Shown: one piece after another, positions 1 to 9,185 of the stretch
Layout: every line of letters starts with the position of its first letter
Position numbering within the stretch: the first letter of the stretch is position 1
Program-made: the position numbers and the translations under genes
The notes under the pieces: generated by a model
The model's database searches: none
The model's input: only the letters and a program-made list of their open reading frames with translations
What the model was told of the DNA's origin: nothing
Assembly: GCF_000717025.1 (NCBI RefSeq)
Contig: NZ_JNXG01000013.1
Span: 186,001 to 250,000 of the forward strand
From: Streptomyces atroolivaceus
GTDB lineage: Bacteria > Actinomycetota > Actinomycetes > Streptomycetales > Streptomycetaceae
Length of the DNA stretch: 64,000 nucleotides
Direction: 5' to 3'

Positions 1-196
1 GGGACCAGTAGGTGCAGCGGCCCGTGGTGAGGGTGCGGTGCAGCGCCTCGTCGTCCATCCAGCCGAGCATGAGCACCTCTCCGGTGTCGTACTGCTGGGC
101 GATGGCCGGGACCAGTCCGTCGGGTCCGCGCTTGAGGCGGGCGGCGACGGCCGGGTCGAGATTGCTGGCAGGCGTGGTGCCGGGCGTGCTGGTCAT
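1..196 (-). CDS. hisI: Phosphoribosyl-AMP cyclohydrolase HisI, N-terminal part
   Basis: Only the first 65 codons lie in the window; the gene runs off the left edge. The reading from ATG at 196 leftwards gives a protein with [20 protein letters not shown] followed by a [19 protein letters not shown] segment, which is the characteristic N-terminal block of HisI. The family is a zinc enzyme that hydrolyses phosphoribosyl-AMP to ProFAR in the third step of histidine synthesis. It has the same orientation as the other his genes but is separated from hisF by about 10 kb of other genes. The metal-binding cysteines of HisI lie beyond the edge and cannot be checked. Identification is by remembered family sequence. 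Confidence 0.88.
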   Translation of the reverse strand, partial: MTSTPGTTPASNLDPAVAARLKRGPDGLVPAIAQQYDTGEVLMLGWMDDEALHRTLTTGRCTYWS

Positions 197-281
197 GCGC
201 CCCATTGTGCCGCGCCCGGCGGCGCCTTCCGGCAGTGCGTCCACTGGGCGGACCGAGGTCGGCGGTCGTACGCTGGCGGGC

Positions 282-914
282 ATGTCGACCCATGCGAAGC
301 GTGAACGTCTTCTGCTCGCCGACCTGTTGGAAGCGGCGGGTCCCGAGGCTCTGACCCTGTGCAACGGCTGGAAGACCCGTGACCTGGCCGCCCATGTCGT
401 GGTGCGTGAACGCCGTGCTGACGCGGCGGGCGGGATCATGCTGGGGCCCCTGAAGAACCGGCTGGAGCGGGTGCAGGCCGAATTCGCCGCCAAGCCGTAC
501 GAGGAACTGATCCAGCTCATCCGTACGGGTCCGCCGCGCTTCTCGCCCTTCGGCCTGAAGCAGCTGGACGAGGCTGCCAACACCGTCGAGTTCTACATCC
601 ACGCGGAGGACGTGCGCCGCGCCCAGCCCGACTGGTCGCAGCGCGAACTCGATCCGGTGTTCGCCGACGTGCTGTGGTCCCGCACCGAGCGGACGGCCCG
701 GATGCTGGGCCGCCGGGCCCCGGTGGGCCTGGTGCTGCGCCGCCCGGACGGCCAGACGGTGGTCGCCCACAAGGGCACCCCGGTGGTGACGGTCACCGGG
801 GAACCGGGTGAGCTGCTGCTGTTCGCGGCGGGACGGCAGGACGCGGCGCGGGTGGAGCTGGACGGCGACAAGGACGCGCTGGCCCGGTTGCACACGGCCG
901 AGCTCGGCCTGTAG
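282..914 (+). CDS. TIGR03085-type mycothiol/DinB-like fold protein
   Basis: A 210-residue protein starting [20 protein letters not shown], followed by [19 protein letters not shown]. This layout (helix, then W-x-T-x-D-L-x-x-H-x-x-x-R-E-R) matches the actinobacterial TIGR03085 family in the mycothiol-dependent/DinB-like superfamily, whose members use conserved histidines to bind metal. I chose ATG 282 because similarity begins there; the frame is open upstream to position 12, but that part overlaps hisI on the other strand and does not look like protein. It is divergent from hisI, a neighbourhood I recall as common in Streptomyces. Function is not established; a metal- or thiol-dependent transferase role is inferred from the fold only. 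Confidence 0.8.
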   Translation: MSTHAKRERLLLADLLEAAGPEALTLCNGWKTRDLAAHVVVRERRADAAGGIMLGPLKNRLERVQAEFAAKPYEELIQLIRTGPPRFSPFGLKQLDEAANTVEFYIHAEDVRRAQPDWSQRELDPVFADVLWSRTERTARMLGRRAPVGLVLRRPDGQTVVAHKGTPVVTVTGEPGELLLFAAGRQDAARVELDGDKDALARLHTAELGL

Positions 915-943
915 CCCGGGGCCCGCGGCGGGCGGGCCCCGGG
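915..943. terminator. Bidirectional stem-loop terminator
   Basis: A perfect 12-base stem, CCCGGGGCCCGC paired with GCGGGCCCCGGG, with a 5-base loop. It starts one base after the stop of the TIGR03085 gene and 21 bases before the stop of the convergent symporter gene. No U-tract follows, as is usual in Streptomyces. Confidence 0.75.
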
Positions 944-964
944 AAGCGCACCCGTGCCGGCCTC

Positions 965-2599
965 TCAGGCGCCGTCACGGGCGCGTACGGGCACCCAGCG
1001 TGCCCGGTGGCGGTGCCGCTCGTCCGGGGGTGCCGCGCCGGGATCCCGGCCCGACCCCAGCAGCCCCAGGAGGAATCCCGCCGGGATGGTGACCAGGCCC
1101 GGGGTCTGGAGCGGGAAGACGTCGAAGTCCCACTCCGGGAAGAGCGCGACCGGTGTGCCGGAGAAGGCCGGTGACAGGATCATCAGGATCCCGATCAGCG
1201 GAAGCGTCCCGTACACGGTCCACCGCACCCCGCGGGCGTTGAAGCGCGGTCGGAACAGGGCGTACAGCAGGACGGGCGGCAGGATGGAGGCCGCTGCCGC
1301 GAACGACAGGGAGAGCAGCACCTGCGGGTTGCGGTCGTGGGTGTAGGCCGAGAGGAGTACCGCGAGCGCCCCGATGCCGACGACGGCCCAGCGGGCGTGC
1401 CGGATCTCCCTGCTGGAGGCCTTGCCCTCTCCCTGCGCACCCGACTTGACCGTGAAGTCGCGGGCCAGGGACGAGGCCGCGGCGAGGGTTATCCCGGCGA
1501 CCGCGGCCAGGGTGGTGGCGAACGCGGCGCAGGCCACGAGCGCGAACAGGGGGCTGTCGCGCGGCCCGGCCGCCCCGGGGTCGAGGGCGCTGGTCACCAT
1601 CAGAAGGGCGGTGCCTCCGGCCGGATCGGCGGCGTGCAGCAGGTCCCGGCCCACGAGGGCGGAGGCGCCGAGTCCGACGACGACGATGCCGGCGCACAGC
1701 AGGGCGACGGGGCCCACGGCCCAGATGCCGGCCCGCCGGGCGGTCCAGGCGTCACGGATCGGATGGAGCCGCATCATGATGTGCGGCATGCAGGCGGCGC
1801 CGAGTACGAGGGTGGTCTGGAAGCCGATCAGGTCGAGTCCTCCCGCGAGTCCGTGGCCGAACTGCAGCCCGGGGCGCGCGTAGTCGCCACCCGCCTTGCT
1901 GCCCGCCTGCGCGGCGTCGAAGAGGGCGAACGGGGACCAGTCGAAGCGTGCGAGGACGAGTCCCGCGAGGAACGTGACCGCTCCCAGGACGACGGCCACC
2001 TTGAGGATCTGGATGTAGCCGGTGCCCCGCATCCCGCCGAACGCCGAGTAGCAGACCATCAGCGCGCCGCTGGCGACGGTGCAGCCGGTGAGCGCGCCTT
2101 CGGGCAGCCCGAACATGGAGGTCATGACGCGGCCGGCGGTGGTGAGCTGGACGAGCAGCAGCGGGGCCAGTACGACGAGGGTCGCCACGCCGAGCGCACG
2201 GCGTACGGATCCGTCGCCGAGCCGGTCGGCGAGGAAGTCGCCCATGGTGAACACGCCCTTGCGGCGCAGGCGTTCCGCGAAGAGGCGCATGACCAGGGCC
2301 AGTGAGGCGACGGTCGCCAGGGCGAAGAGCAGACCGTCGAAGCCGGCGAGTGCGACGGATCCGGTGGTGGAGAGCAGCGTGGCCGCGGAGACGTAGTCCC
2401 CGGCGATGGCCAGTCCGGCGCCGACGGGGCCCAGGGTGGCACCGCCCGCGTAGAAGTGCTCCGGATCGTCCTGGTCGGCCGCGGCGAGGCCGCACAGCAG
2501 CAGGGACACGGCGACGAAGCCGAGGAAGATGACCACGGCCAGGGACCGGGCGTCGATCGCGCCGCTCACCGGGTTCGCTCCCGGGGTACGGCTCTGCAA
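965..2599 (-). CDS. Sodium:solute symporter (SSS family, ActP/MctP-like)
   Basis: A 544-residue polytopic membrane protein with about 13 hydrophobic segments. Early blocks GPVGAGLAIAGDYVSAATLLS and the following SVALAGFDGLLFA are typical of the cation/acetate (ActP) and monocarboxylate (MctP) branch of sodium:solute symporters; GVFTMGDFLADRLGD after the third segment fits the same branch. The family couples uptake of small carboxylates to Na+ entry. Substrate cannot be told from sequence. ATG 2599 gives a short polar leader before the first membrane segment; a GTG about 11 codons later is an alternative. No DUF485 partner gene, common beside actP elsewhere, is visible. It follows a PucR regulator on the same strand, which may control it. 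Confidence 0.85.
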   Translation of the reverse strand: MQSRTPGANPVSGAIDARSLAVVIFLGFVAVSLLLCGLAAADQDDPEHFYAGGATLGPVGAGLAIAGDYVSAATLLSTTGSVALAGFDGLLFALATVASLALVMRLFAERLRRKGVFTMGDFLADRLGDGSVRRALGVATLVVLAPLLLVQLTTAGRVMTSMFGLPEGALTGCTVASGALMVCYSAFGGMRGTGYIQILKVAVVLGAVTFLAGLVLARFDWSPFALFDAAQAGSKAGGDYARPGLQFGHGLAGGLDLIGFQTTLVLGAACMPHIMMRLHPIRDAWTARRAGIWAVGPVALLCAGIVVVGLGASALVGRDLLHAADPAGGTALLMVTSALDPGAAGPRDSPLFALVACAAFATTLAAVAGITLAAASSLARDFTVKSGAQGEGKASSREIRHARWAVVGIGALAVLLSAYTHDRNPQVLLSLSFAAAASILPPVLLYALFRPRFNARGVRWTVYGTLPLIGILMILSPAFSGTPVALFPEWDFDVFPLQTPGLVTIPAGFLLGLLGSGRDPGAAPPDERHRHRARWVPVRARDGA

Positions 2600-2911
2600 G
2601 GGGCAGCTGAAGGCATGCGGGCCATGGCACCAGCCGGGGCCCGGGCGGCACAGGGTGCGGCGGCGGGGCGCGGCGCCGGAACAGCCCGCCCGGCGCAGGA
2701 GTGTGCAGCCGCACAGTCACGGGGCCGCAGCGGCCCGGACGCGGCGGGCAGCCCGTCGAGCCCGCGCGGAGCCGGACGGAGTCCGGGGGAGATCGCGCGC
2801 CGGGGCCACGTGCGGGGAGCGGCGGAAAAGGGCGGGGAGAAGGCCCGCGCGGCAGCCGTCACCCGCGGGCCGGACCCCTCCGCCGCCAGCAGCCGCCGCG
2901 GACCGTCCCGC
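2600..2911. other. 312-base non-coding gap
   Basis: No convincing gene is visible on either strand; open frames here are compositionally biased alanine/arginine/proline translations. It must hold the 3' end of the pucR-like transcript and the promoter of the symporter, but I see no clear -10/-35 pair or strong terminator. Confidence 0.5.
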
Positions 2912-4264
2912 TCAGCCCGCCAGCAGCCGCCGCGCCGCCAGGGCCAGGGACACCTCGACCGCGTCCGACGGCCGGGTCAGGCAGCGCCCCGTCAGCTGCT
3001 CGAAGCGCCGCAGCCGGTTGAGCACGGTGTTGCGGTGGCAGTACAGCTTCGCCCCCGCCCGCTGTGCCGAGCCGTCCGAGTCCAGCCATGCGGTGAGCGT
3101 CTCGATGATCACGTCCCGGTCCGCGGGGTCGAGCCGGTCCAGCGGCCCGAGTACACGGTCGGCGAGTGCCGTTCCGAGGCCGGGTGAGGACACGACGAGC
3201 GCGGTGGGCAGGTGCTCGTCGAGCAGGATGGTGCCGCCTGACGCCGGGCAGGCCCGCAGCGCCGTCCCGGCGAGGCGCCGTGCGTCCCCGACGGAGGCGA
3301 GCCCGTCGACCACGGAGCTGATGCCGACGCGGGTTCCCGGAGGCGCCGTCAGGTCGTCGGCGAGTGCGGCGAGTTCGGTGGCGGAGGCCGCGGCGGGGCC
3401 GGGGGCGGGTGCGTTCTCCGTCTCGCCGTCGGCCCGTGGTTCCGCCTCGGCCGCCACCGGGGCCGCCCCCAGCGGCAGGATGGCGAGTTCGACGTCCCCC
3501 GCCGAGTGCCAGAGCGCGGCCGTGCCCTCGGGCAGGGCGAGCGGCGGGCGTCCGGTGCCGTGCGGGACGCGGCGGGCGCCGGCGACCGCGAGCACCGCGT
3601 ACCGCCCCTGCACCGGAAGGCCCAGCATCACCGCGGCGTCCGGCAGGTCCGCGATCCGGGCGGTGCCGTCCAGGAGGGCCGCCGTCATCAGGCGCTGCTG
3701 GTTCTCACGGCGCCAGGAGAGCCGCCGCTCGGCCTGCCGGTAGGCCTCGGCCACCACGCCGCAGTGTTCGTCGACGAAGTTCCAGACGTCCGCAGCGACA
3801 TGGACGAGGAGCCGGGTGTCCTCGGGGTGGCGGCGGGCCGTGTCGTCGACCAGGTCCTGCCAGACCATCGCCCCGCCCATCCGGAAGGCGTGCATGACCG
3901 CGTCGAGCGGTACGCCCTGCTCGGCCCGGCTCTCGCCGATCCACCGGGAGGTGCGGTGGGCGGCCTCCCGGAACTCCCGGGGCTGGATGAGGGAGGCGAC
4001 GTTGTGCCGCAGTGAGTGGTGGACCTCCTGCCAGATCTCGGAAGGCTCGGTCTCCATCGCGGCGCGGTAGGCGGGTTCCTGCTCCCGCAGCGCCTCGACC
4101 AGCCGGTCCGTGAGCTCCGGCAGGGCCTCCAGCAGCCCGCGGGCCGCCCGGTGGAGCACCGCTACGGCCTCGCGGTCGGCCAGGGAGCGGGCGCGGTGCG
4201 GCAACGGTGATACGGGGGGCGGTCCGTGCAGCGCCCTGATCCGTGAACGTACGACCTGTGGCAT
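2912..4264 (-). CDS. PucR/CdaR-type transcriptional regulator
   Basis: A 450-residue protein from ATG 4264 ([14 protein letters not shown]). The N-terminal half is a helical sensor region (residues about 30-170, with [20 protein letters not shown] and [21 protein letters not shown]), the middle is a GGDEF-like degenerate domain, and the C-terminus ends with [20 protein letters not shown] followed by [19 protein letters not shown]. That last segment is the PucR-type helix-turn-helix. The frame stays open upstream to 4486 but lacks protein character there. Between residues 240 and 290 is an alanine/proline/glutamate-rich linker. It lies between the LAL regulator and the symporter on one strand, 127 bases after the former. 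Target genes are unknown; control of the neighbouring symporter is a guess from position. Confidence 0.85.
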   Translation of the reverse strand: MPQVVRSRIRALHGPPPVSPLPHRARSLADREAVAVLHRAARGLLEALPELTDRLVEALREQEPAYRAAMETEPSEIWQEVHHSLRHNVASLIQPREFREAAHRTSRWIGESRAEQGVPLDAVMHAFRMGGAMVWQDLVDDTARRHPEDTRLLVHVAADVWNFVDEHCGVVAEAYRQAERRLSWRRENQQRLMTAALLDGTARIADLPDAAVMLGLPVQGRYAVLAVAGARRVPHGTGRPPLALPEGTAALWHSAGDVELAILPLGAAPVAAEAEPRADGETENAPAPGPAAASATELAALADDLTAPPGTRVGISSVVDGLASVGDARRLAGTALRACPASGGTILLDEHLPTALVVSSPGLGTALADRVLGPLDRLDPADRDVIIETLTAWLDSDGSAQRAGAKLYCHRNTVLNRLRRFEQLTGRCLTRPSDAVEVSLALAARRLLAG

Positions 4265-4391
4265 GGCGGCCTCCACCGGGAATCGGCCGGCTGCGGTGTG
4301 GCCGGCCCCGGTGCGCGCCCGGCCCGGAATTGGGCGGGCGCACACCGATCGATCCTGACGACCGCAGAATGGCATACCGCCCGGTCGGTAC

Positions 4392-7193
4392 CTAGAGGTC
4401 TGCGCGGTTCTTATCATCACGGTCCTGCAACCTCGCCCCGCCCCCGCGGTCCAGCAGCCTCGCGAGTTCGGTCCGGGACCGGACACCGAGTGCGGCGAAG
4501 ACGTTGCGGAGATGGTGGTCGACCGTCCGCGGACTCACCGAGAGCCGCACCGCCACCTCGCGGTTGGTGGCGCCCTCCGCGACGCAGCGGGCGATCCGCT
4601 GCTGCTGCGGGGTCAGCCCGGCCAACGGGCCGGGGCCGCTCTGGTCCGGTACGTCCACCGCTTCCCCGGCGGCCCGCAGCTCCCCTCCCGCCCGCTCGGC
4701 CCAGACGCGCGCGGAGCAGCGTTCGAACGCCACCAGCGCGTCCCGCAGCGGGCCGCGGGCCTCACGGGTGCGGCGCAGACGGCGCAGCAGCTGGCCGTGG
4801 AGCAGCTGCGTACGGGCGCGCTCGAAGTCGCCGCCCGCACGGTCGTGGTGGGCGAGCGCCTCCTCGTACCGGGCCGCCGCCTCCTCGGGCGACGCCAGCA
4901 GGGCGCGGCAGCGGGCCAGCTGGGCGGGGACCTGGGGGTCGGTCGTCCTGGCGGTCCACAGGGTGAACTCCCTCAAAGCCGTGAGGAGTTCACCGGCTCC
5001 TTCGTCCGCGCGGCCGGACAGCACCATCGCCTCGATGTAGCACGGCACGGCGAGCATCCGGGTGGCGAAGTGTCCGGTCCCGGGGCCCGGCCTGACCAGC
5101 GGACGGAGCCGGGCCGCCGCCTCGCCCGGCCTCCCGGCCGCCAGGTCGGCACGGGCGACCGCCCAGGTGGCGAGCATGGCGGCCTGGGCCAGGCCGTGCG
5201 GTCCGGCCCCGGCCAGTGCGGCGTCGGCGTGGGCGGCGCACGCCTCCGCGGGCCCCTCCACCGAGGCGGCGAGCGCGAGCACGGCGTGCAGATGGGTGGC
5301 GGAGTTCCGCTGCCCGGTACGGCGGGCCGCGTGCAGCCCTTCCAGCGCGTGCGCCCGGGCCCTGGCGTGCTGACCGGCACGCAGTTCGGCGTAGGCGAGC
5401 TGTTCCAGGGCGTGCGGCAGCAGTGCCTCCGGCCCCCGCGTGCGTACGACGGCGAGTGCGCGGGCCCCCGCCCGGCAGGCCGCGTCGACCTCACCGAGCA
5501 CCAGGGCCGAGGCTCCCGCCCGCAGGAGCTCGCCGGCGTCCTCGGCGCGGTCGGCGGAGTCCAGGCAGCACCTCAGGAGGGCGTGGCCACGGTCGGGGTG
5601 CCCGGCGAGCACGGCGCACATGCCGGCCCGGTACTGCGCCATGGACCGGTCGGCGGCGGCGACGGGGACACGGTTCATGGCGTCCAGGTACGCGATGGCG
5701 TCCCCCATGTCCCACGCCGCCTCCGCGGCGCCGAAGAGGGCGTCGAGCGTGCGGCGCGGGTCGTGCGGGGCGAGCAGCTCCGCCGCGGTCAGAAGGGCTT
5801 CACGGGCGTCGGCGGCGGGACCGTCGCGCAGGGCGAGCATGCCCCGCACGTAGGGCGTGGCGCCTCCGGCGAGGTGGGGGCCGACCCGGGCAAGCATGGC
5901 GCGGGCCCTGCCGGTGTCACCTGCCAGCCGCGCGTGCTCGGCGGCCGCGGTGAACCGTGCGGCGCGCAGGGCCTCGTCGGTGGAGAGCGCGGCGGCCCTG
6001 GCCAGTGCGGCCGAGCGTTCGCCGTGCGGGCGGGGGGCGACGGCCGCCGCCTCCAGTTGCCCGGCGAGGACGGCGTCCGGCCCGGGTGCGGCACAGGCCC
6101 GCTGGACGAGCGCCGGCAGGGGGGCCGGACCGGGCCCGGTGAGCAGCCCGGCGAGAAGCTCGTGCACGGCCCGGCGGCGGCCCGGGGCCGCCCGGTGCAG
6201 CACCGCGCGGCGGAGCAGCGGGTGGCTGAAGTGCACGCGGCTGCCCGCACGCTGGAGGGCTCCGGCGGTGCCGGCGGGCGCGAAGAGCACCCGGTCGAGG
6301 TGGGCGGTGGCCAGCCCGGCACGGGCGCCGGCCCGGAGCAGCAGGGCCGCGTCGGCACCGGCCCCGTCCGGCTCGTGCTCCTCCGCGGCCGCGGCCAGCA
6401 GGAGCAGGGTGTGGGTCTCGGGGGACAGACCGTCCAGATGCCCGGCGTGGGCGTCGAGGACGCTTTCGGCCCCGGGAAGCGGGTACGGCAGCGCGATGCG
6501 CCCCGCCAGCTGGCCGGGGGTGAGACGGCCGACCAGTCCGGCCAGCAGCCGGGGGTTCCCGGCCGCCTCGCGCAGGAGTTCGCTGCGTACGACGGGGTCG
6601 ACGTCGGCGGTGCCGTCGGTGAGCCGGTCCAGGAGCGCGGTCGCCGCGTCGTCGTCGAGCGGGCCGAGTCGCAGCGCGGGCAGTCCGCCGAAGGCGGTCT
6701 CGTCGGCTGCGCCGATGACCACCGCGACCCGGCTGCCCGCGCCGAGTCTGCGGGCGGCGAACCCGAGGGCGGCACGGGAGTCGGGGTCCCAGGCGTGCGC
6801 GTCGTCCACGCAGACCAGCAGGGGCTGTTCGGCCCCCAGGTCCCGCAGCAGACCGAGCAGCCCGCCCGGGGAGATCCCGGAGCGCAGGATCGTGTCGGGG
6901 GCGACGGGCAGGGGGCCGGGCGCGGAGCAGAGCAGGGCGTGCAGTCCGCTGTAGGGCAGGCGCTGTTCGGCGGGGGCCGCGGCGGCGTACAGCACGGGGC
7001 CGCCGTGCCCTCCGAGGTAGTGGGCGGCGGCCTGCCGCAGCAGGGCGGTACGGCCGAGGCCGGGCGGCGAGGTCAGCACGAGCGCTCCGCCGTCCCCTGC
7101 TCGCAGCCGCGCCAACAAGGTTTCCAGGATGGCCAGTTCACCGCTGCGGCCGTACAGCCGGAGCGGACTGTGCACGGTCGTCGATGGGGTCAC
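4392..7193 (-). CDS. LAL-type LuxR family regulator with ATPase domain
   Basis: A 933-residue regulator of the large ATP-binding LuxR (LAL) kind. An N-terminal AAA/NACHT-like module starts with [20 protein letters not shown]; the P-loop reads [11 protein letters not shown] (residue 48 is Arg where the consensus has Lys), and the Walker B-like strand is [17 protein letters not shown] long helical, TPR-like middle follows. The C-terminus is a LuxR helix-turn-helix, [20 protein letters not shown] then [23 protein letters not shown] proteins usually activate catabolic or antibiotic genes, with the ATPase domain sensing a ligand. The Arg substitution may weaken ATP hydrolysis. The divergent neighbour is an alpha/beta hydrolase gene 160 bases away, so shared control is possible. 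Confidence 0.9.
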   Translation of the reverse strand: MTPSTTVHSPLRLYGRSGELAILETLLARLRAGDGGALVLTSPPGLGRTALLRQAAAHYLGGHGGPVLYAAAAPAEQRLPYSGLHALLCSAPGPLPVAPDTILRSGISPGGLLGLLRDLGAEQPLLVCVDDAHAWDPDSRAALGFAARRLGAGSRVAVVIGAADETAFGGLPALRLGPLDDDAATALLDRLTDGTADVDPVVRSELLREAAGNPRLLAGLVGRLTPGQLAGRIALPYPLPGAESVLDAHAGHLDGLSPETHTLLLLAAAAEEHEPDGAGADAALLLRAGARAGLATAHLDRVLFAPAGTAGALQRAGSRVHFSHPLLRRAVLHRAAPGRRRAVHELLAGLLTGPGPAPLPALVQRACAAPGPDAVLAGQLEAAAVAPRPHGERSAALARAAALSTDEALRAARFTAAAEHARLAGDTGRARAMLARVGPHLAGGATPYVRGMLALRDGPAADAREALLTAAELLAPHDPRRTLDALFGAAEAAWDMGDAIAYLDAMNRVPVAAADRSMAQYRAGMCAVLAGHPDRGHALLRCCLDSADRAEDAGELLRAGASALVLGEVDAACRAGARALAVVRTRGPEALLPHALEQLAYAELRAGQHARARAHALEGLHAARRTGQRNSATHLHAVLALAASVEGPAEACAAHADAALAGAGPHGLAQAAMLATWAVARADLAAGRPGEAAARLRPLVRPGPGTGHFATRMLAVPCYIEAMVLSGRADEGAGELLTALREFTLWTARTTDPQVPAQLARCRALLASPEEAAARYEEALAHHDRAGGDFERARTQLLHGQLLRRLRRTREARGPLRDALVAFERCSARVWAERAGGELRAAGEAVDVPDQSGPGPLAGLTPQQQRIARCVAEGATNREVAVRLSVSPRTVDHHLRNVFAALGVRSRTELARLLDRGGGARLQDRDDKNRADL

Positions 7194-7341
7194 ACTCTCA
7201 CGTTACTTCCGCGTAAACAGCGTCGGAAGGCTCGCGTCCGCTCCCTGTTCCCGGCCGCCCCCGAGCGGTGCGGGCTCCCAACGGAACGGCGTCGGCGCTG
7301 TGCCGGGGCACAGTCCCGGCCCGTTCCGCAGCGGTCGCCCC

Positions 7342-7347
7342 TAACTT
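7342..7347 (+). promoter_or_regulatory. Likely -10 element, leaderless start of the hydrolase gene
   Basis: TAACTT ends 6 bases before ATG 7354 and no Shine-Dalgarno sequence intervenes. This spacing would put the transcription start at or next to the start codon, as in many Streptomyces leaderless mRNAs. No clear -35 was seen. Confidence 0.45.
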
Positions 7348-7353
7348 CGGTGC

Positions 7354-8127
7354 ATGACTGGTGAATTGCGTACACACGACGGTTTGACCCTGCGTTACTG
7401 GTCCTGGTCGCGGGATCCGGACGACGCCCTGCCCCCGGTGGTGCTGCTGCACGGCTTCGCCGCGCACGCCCGGCTGAACTGGGAGGGCCCCGGCGTCGTC
7501 GAGGCGCTGGTGGCGCGGGGCCGGCGTGTGTACGCCCTGGACGCGCGGGGCCACGGCGAGTCGGACCGGCCGCACGACGACACGCACTACGGCGAGTCGC
7601 TGATGGCCCGTGACGTACGGCTGCTCATCGACCGCACCGGCGCGGACCACGTGCACGTCGCGGGCTATTCCATGGGCGCCGTGGTGGCGGTCCTGGCCGC
7701 GGCGCAGGACACGCGGATCAGCCGCCTCGTGGTGGGCGGGATAGGTGCCGGCGCGGTGGAGGTGGGAGGCCTGGACACCCGGGCGATGCCACCGGAGCTG
7801 GTCTCGGCCGCGCTGACGGCCGACGACGCGGCGGACGTGCCCGAACGGGCCCGGGGATTCAGGCTGCTGGCCGACGCCTCGGGCGCCGACCGTCACGCGC
7901 TGGCCGCGCAGATCCGGGCGGTGCACCGGGACGCGCTGCCGCTGGACCGGATCACGGTGCCCACGATGGTGCTGGCCGGCGAGAGCGATCCCCTGGCCGT
8001 GCGGCCCCGCGTACTGGCCGACGCGATCAGGGGTGCGGAGCTGGTCATGGTGCCCGGGGATCATCTGACGGCCGTGCGCGACCCGGGCTTCGCCGGGTCC
8101 CTCACCCGTTTCTTCGCCGAGGACTGA
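7354..8127 (+). CDS. Alpha/beta hydrolase
   Basis: A 257-residue alpha/beta hydrolase fold protein. It shows the oxyanion-hole strand PPVVLLHGFAAHARLNWEGP, the block GRRVYALDARGHGESDRP, and the nucleophile elbow VHVAGYSMGAVVA with Ser in G-Y-S-M-G. The acid is probably the Asp in TVPTMVLAGESDPLA, and the base the His in MVPGDHLTAV near the C-terminus, so the triad looks complete. No signal peptide is seen, so it should act in the cytoplasm on an unknown ester, lactone or similar substrate. It is divergent from the LAL regulator and convergent with a damaged cutinase gene. A single-gene transcript ending at the hairpin just downstream is likely. Confidence 0.88.
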   Translation: MTGELRTHDGLTLRYWSWSRDPDDALPPVVLLHGFAAHARLNWEGPGVVEALVARGRRVYALDARGHGESDRPHDDTHYGESLMARDVRLLIDRTGADHVHVAGYSMGAVVAVLAAAQDTRISRLVVGGIGAGAVEVGGLDTRAMPPELVSAALTADDAADVPERARGFRLLADASGADRHALAAQIRAVHRDALPLDRITVPTMVLAGESDPLAVRPRVLADAIRGAELVMVPGDHLTAVRDPGFAGSLTRFFAED

Positions 8128-8146
8128 ACGGCCCCGGCGGCACGAA

Positions 8147-8179
8147 GGGGCCGGACCGCGGTACGCGCGGTCCGGCCCC
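8147..8179. terminator. Stem-loop terminator between convergent genes
   Basis: A perfect 14-base stem, GGGGCCGGACCGCG paired with CGCGGTCCGGCCCC, with loop GTACG. It lies between the hydrolase stop (8127) and the cutinase stop (8194), so it can serve both strands. A near-identical hairpin recurs at 9136-9166 beside the second cutinase copy. Confidence 0.8.
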
Positions 8180-8193
8180 GGTCGCCCCCCGGA

Positions 8194-8881
8194 TCAGTGC
8201 GGGCAGTTGCCCCGGTACTCCGCGATCGTCAGGCTGGCCGACGGGATCGGGCAGAGGAACTGCTCGTAGCGGGTGTCGTTGTCGATGAAGTCCGCGCCGA
8301 CGATCAGCGTGGGGGTCCTCACCTCCGGCCACGTCTTGTCGAGGTTCCAGCCGGTCAGCGGGATCGCCGCCTTCAGCGAAGGCCGGTCCTTCGCGGCCTC
8401 GAGCGTGCCTCCGCCGCCCATGGAGTGGCCCATCACACCGAGCCGGGAGGAGTCGACCCGGCTCCGCACCGAACTGTCCTCGGTCAGGTAGTCCAGCGCG
8501 GCGAGCAACCGGCCCCAGCCAGGCGATGCTCGACTCGTAGGCGGTGAAGCCGGGCGAGATCACGACCGCGCCGAACGTGCCGTCCGAGGTGGACGTCGGG
8601 TAGTAGATCGTGCCGCCGCCGAAGCCTCTGACGAGCAGCGAGGACACGGACGTCTGTGACGTCGCGTACGAGCCACGGCTCGCCTCGATGCTCGAGTTGC
8701 TCGGCGCCGGGCCGCGCTCGTACGGGTTGTCGGCGGCCTGGGCTCCGCCGGGGACGAGCGCGGTGAGCAGACCGGCGGTCGCCACCGCGGCGGCCAGGGC
8801 GCCCTTGAAGGTGCGGGAGCGGCTCTTCGACATCCGGTGGCGGCGCGGGGAGATGTCGCCGGAGGGGAGGTGCGTCTGCAC
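8194..8881 (-). pseudogene. Secreted cutinase / PET-hydrolase-like protein, copy 1, with two internal deletions
   Basis: GTG 8881 with GAGAGGA upstream gives a signal peptide (basic MSKSRSRTFKG, hydrophobic stretch, GGAQAADNPYERGPAP cleavage region), then [20 protein letters not shown] and SSIAWLGP. About two dozen codons usual in this lipase/cutinase family are then missing and the frame is lost near 8510-8517. The second frame resumes at [20 protein letters not shown] and contains the nucleophile elbow [19 protein letters not shown] second, in-frame deletion joins TLIVGAD directly to [14 protein letters not shown]. The missing part normally carries the catalytic Asp environment and the His (the ATHFTPN region), so the product would be inactive. 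Intact relatives hydrolyse polyesters, cutin and triglycerides outside the cell. Whether the lesions are real or assembly errors is unknown. Confidence 0.82.
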
Positions 8882-9024
8882 GGGGGTTCCTCTCGGTTGT
8901 GGCGGGACGGCATCGCGGCAGCCGGCGGCCCCGTCGTCCGGGGGCCTTCGGGTCGCACCGCGTCGGTTGCTCCGTCGTTCGTTGGCCTGCCGTCACTTTC
9001 GCGGTGCTTCCCCTGTGCGGGCAT

Positions 9025-9038
9025 CGGCGAGATCGCCG
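9025..9038. promoter_or_regulatory. Inverted repeat upstream of cutinase copy 1
   Basis: CGGCGA-GA-TCGCCG lies about 145 bases upstream of the copy 1 start codon. The identical element, in an identical local context, is upstream of copy 2 at 9965-9978. Conservation within an otherwise diverged upstream region suggests an operator, but it could simply be retained from the duplication. Confidence 0.35.
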
Positions 9039-9070
9039 GTCTTCGCTCCGGGCCGCGACCGTCCGGGACC

Positions 9071-9140
9071 GGCCCGCGTCAGCACGAGGTGGCCGGCCCG
9101 CGTCAGCACGAAGGGCCGGACCGCGTCAGCACGAAGGGCC
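9071..9140. repeat. Three tandem units of about 23 bases between the cutinase copies
   Basis: Three imperfect units with core GCGTCAGCACGA start at 9071, 9095 and 9118 and run directly into the terminator hairpin of copy 2. The unit resembles the bases just before the copy 1 terminator (GGCACGAAGGGGCCGGACCGCG), so it probably arose by slippage at the junction of the gene duplication. Confidence 0.75.
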
Positions 9141-9166
9141 GGACCGCGGTACGCGCGGTCCGGCCC
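9136..9166 (-). terminator. Stem-loop terminator of cutinase copy 2
   Basis: A 13-base stem, GGGCCGGACCGCG paired with CGCGGTCCGGCCC, loop GTACG, located 20 bases beyond the copy 2 stop codon. It is a duplicate of the hairpin at 8147-8179. Confidence 0.7.
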
Positions 9167-9185
9167 CTGGTCCTCCCGGCAAGGA

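Noticed and set aside
2566..2862. A possible DUF485 partner gene upstream of the symporter
   Set aside because: The 98-codon frame is Ala/Pro/Arg-rich without the hydrophobic pattern of DUF485, so it does not look like a gene.
4512..7364. A 950-codon open frame on the plus strand opposite the LAL regulator
   Set aside because: It is a Gly/Arg/Val-rich low-complexity translation with no domain, arising from codon bias of the true minus-strand gene.
9071..9140. Possible CRISPR array
   Set aside because: The three units are contiguous with no spacers between them and no cas genes are near; it is a simple tandem repeat.
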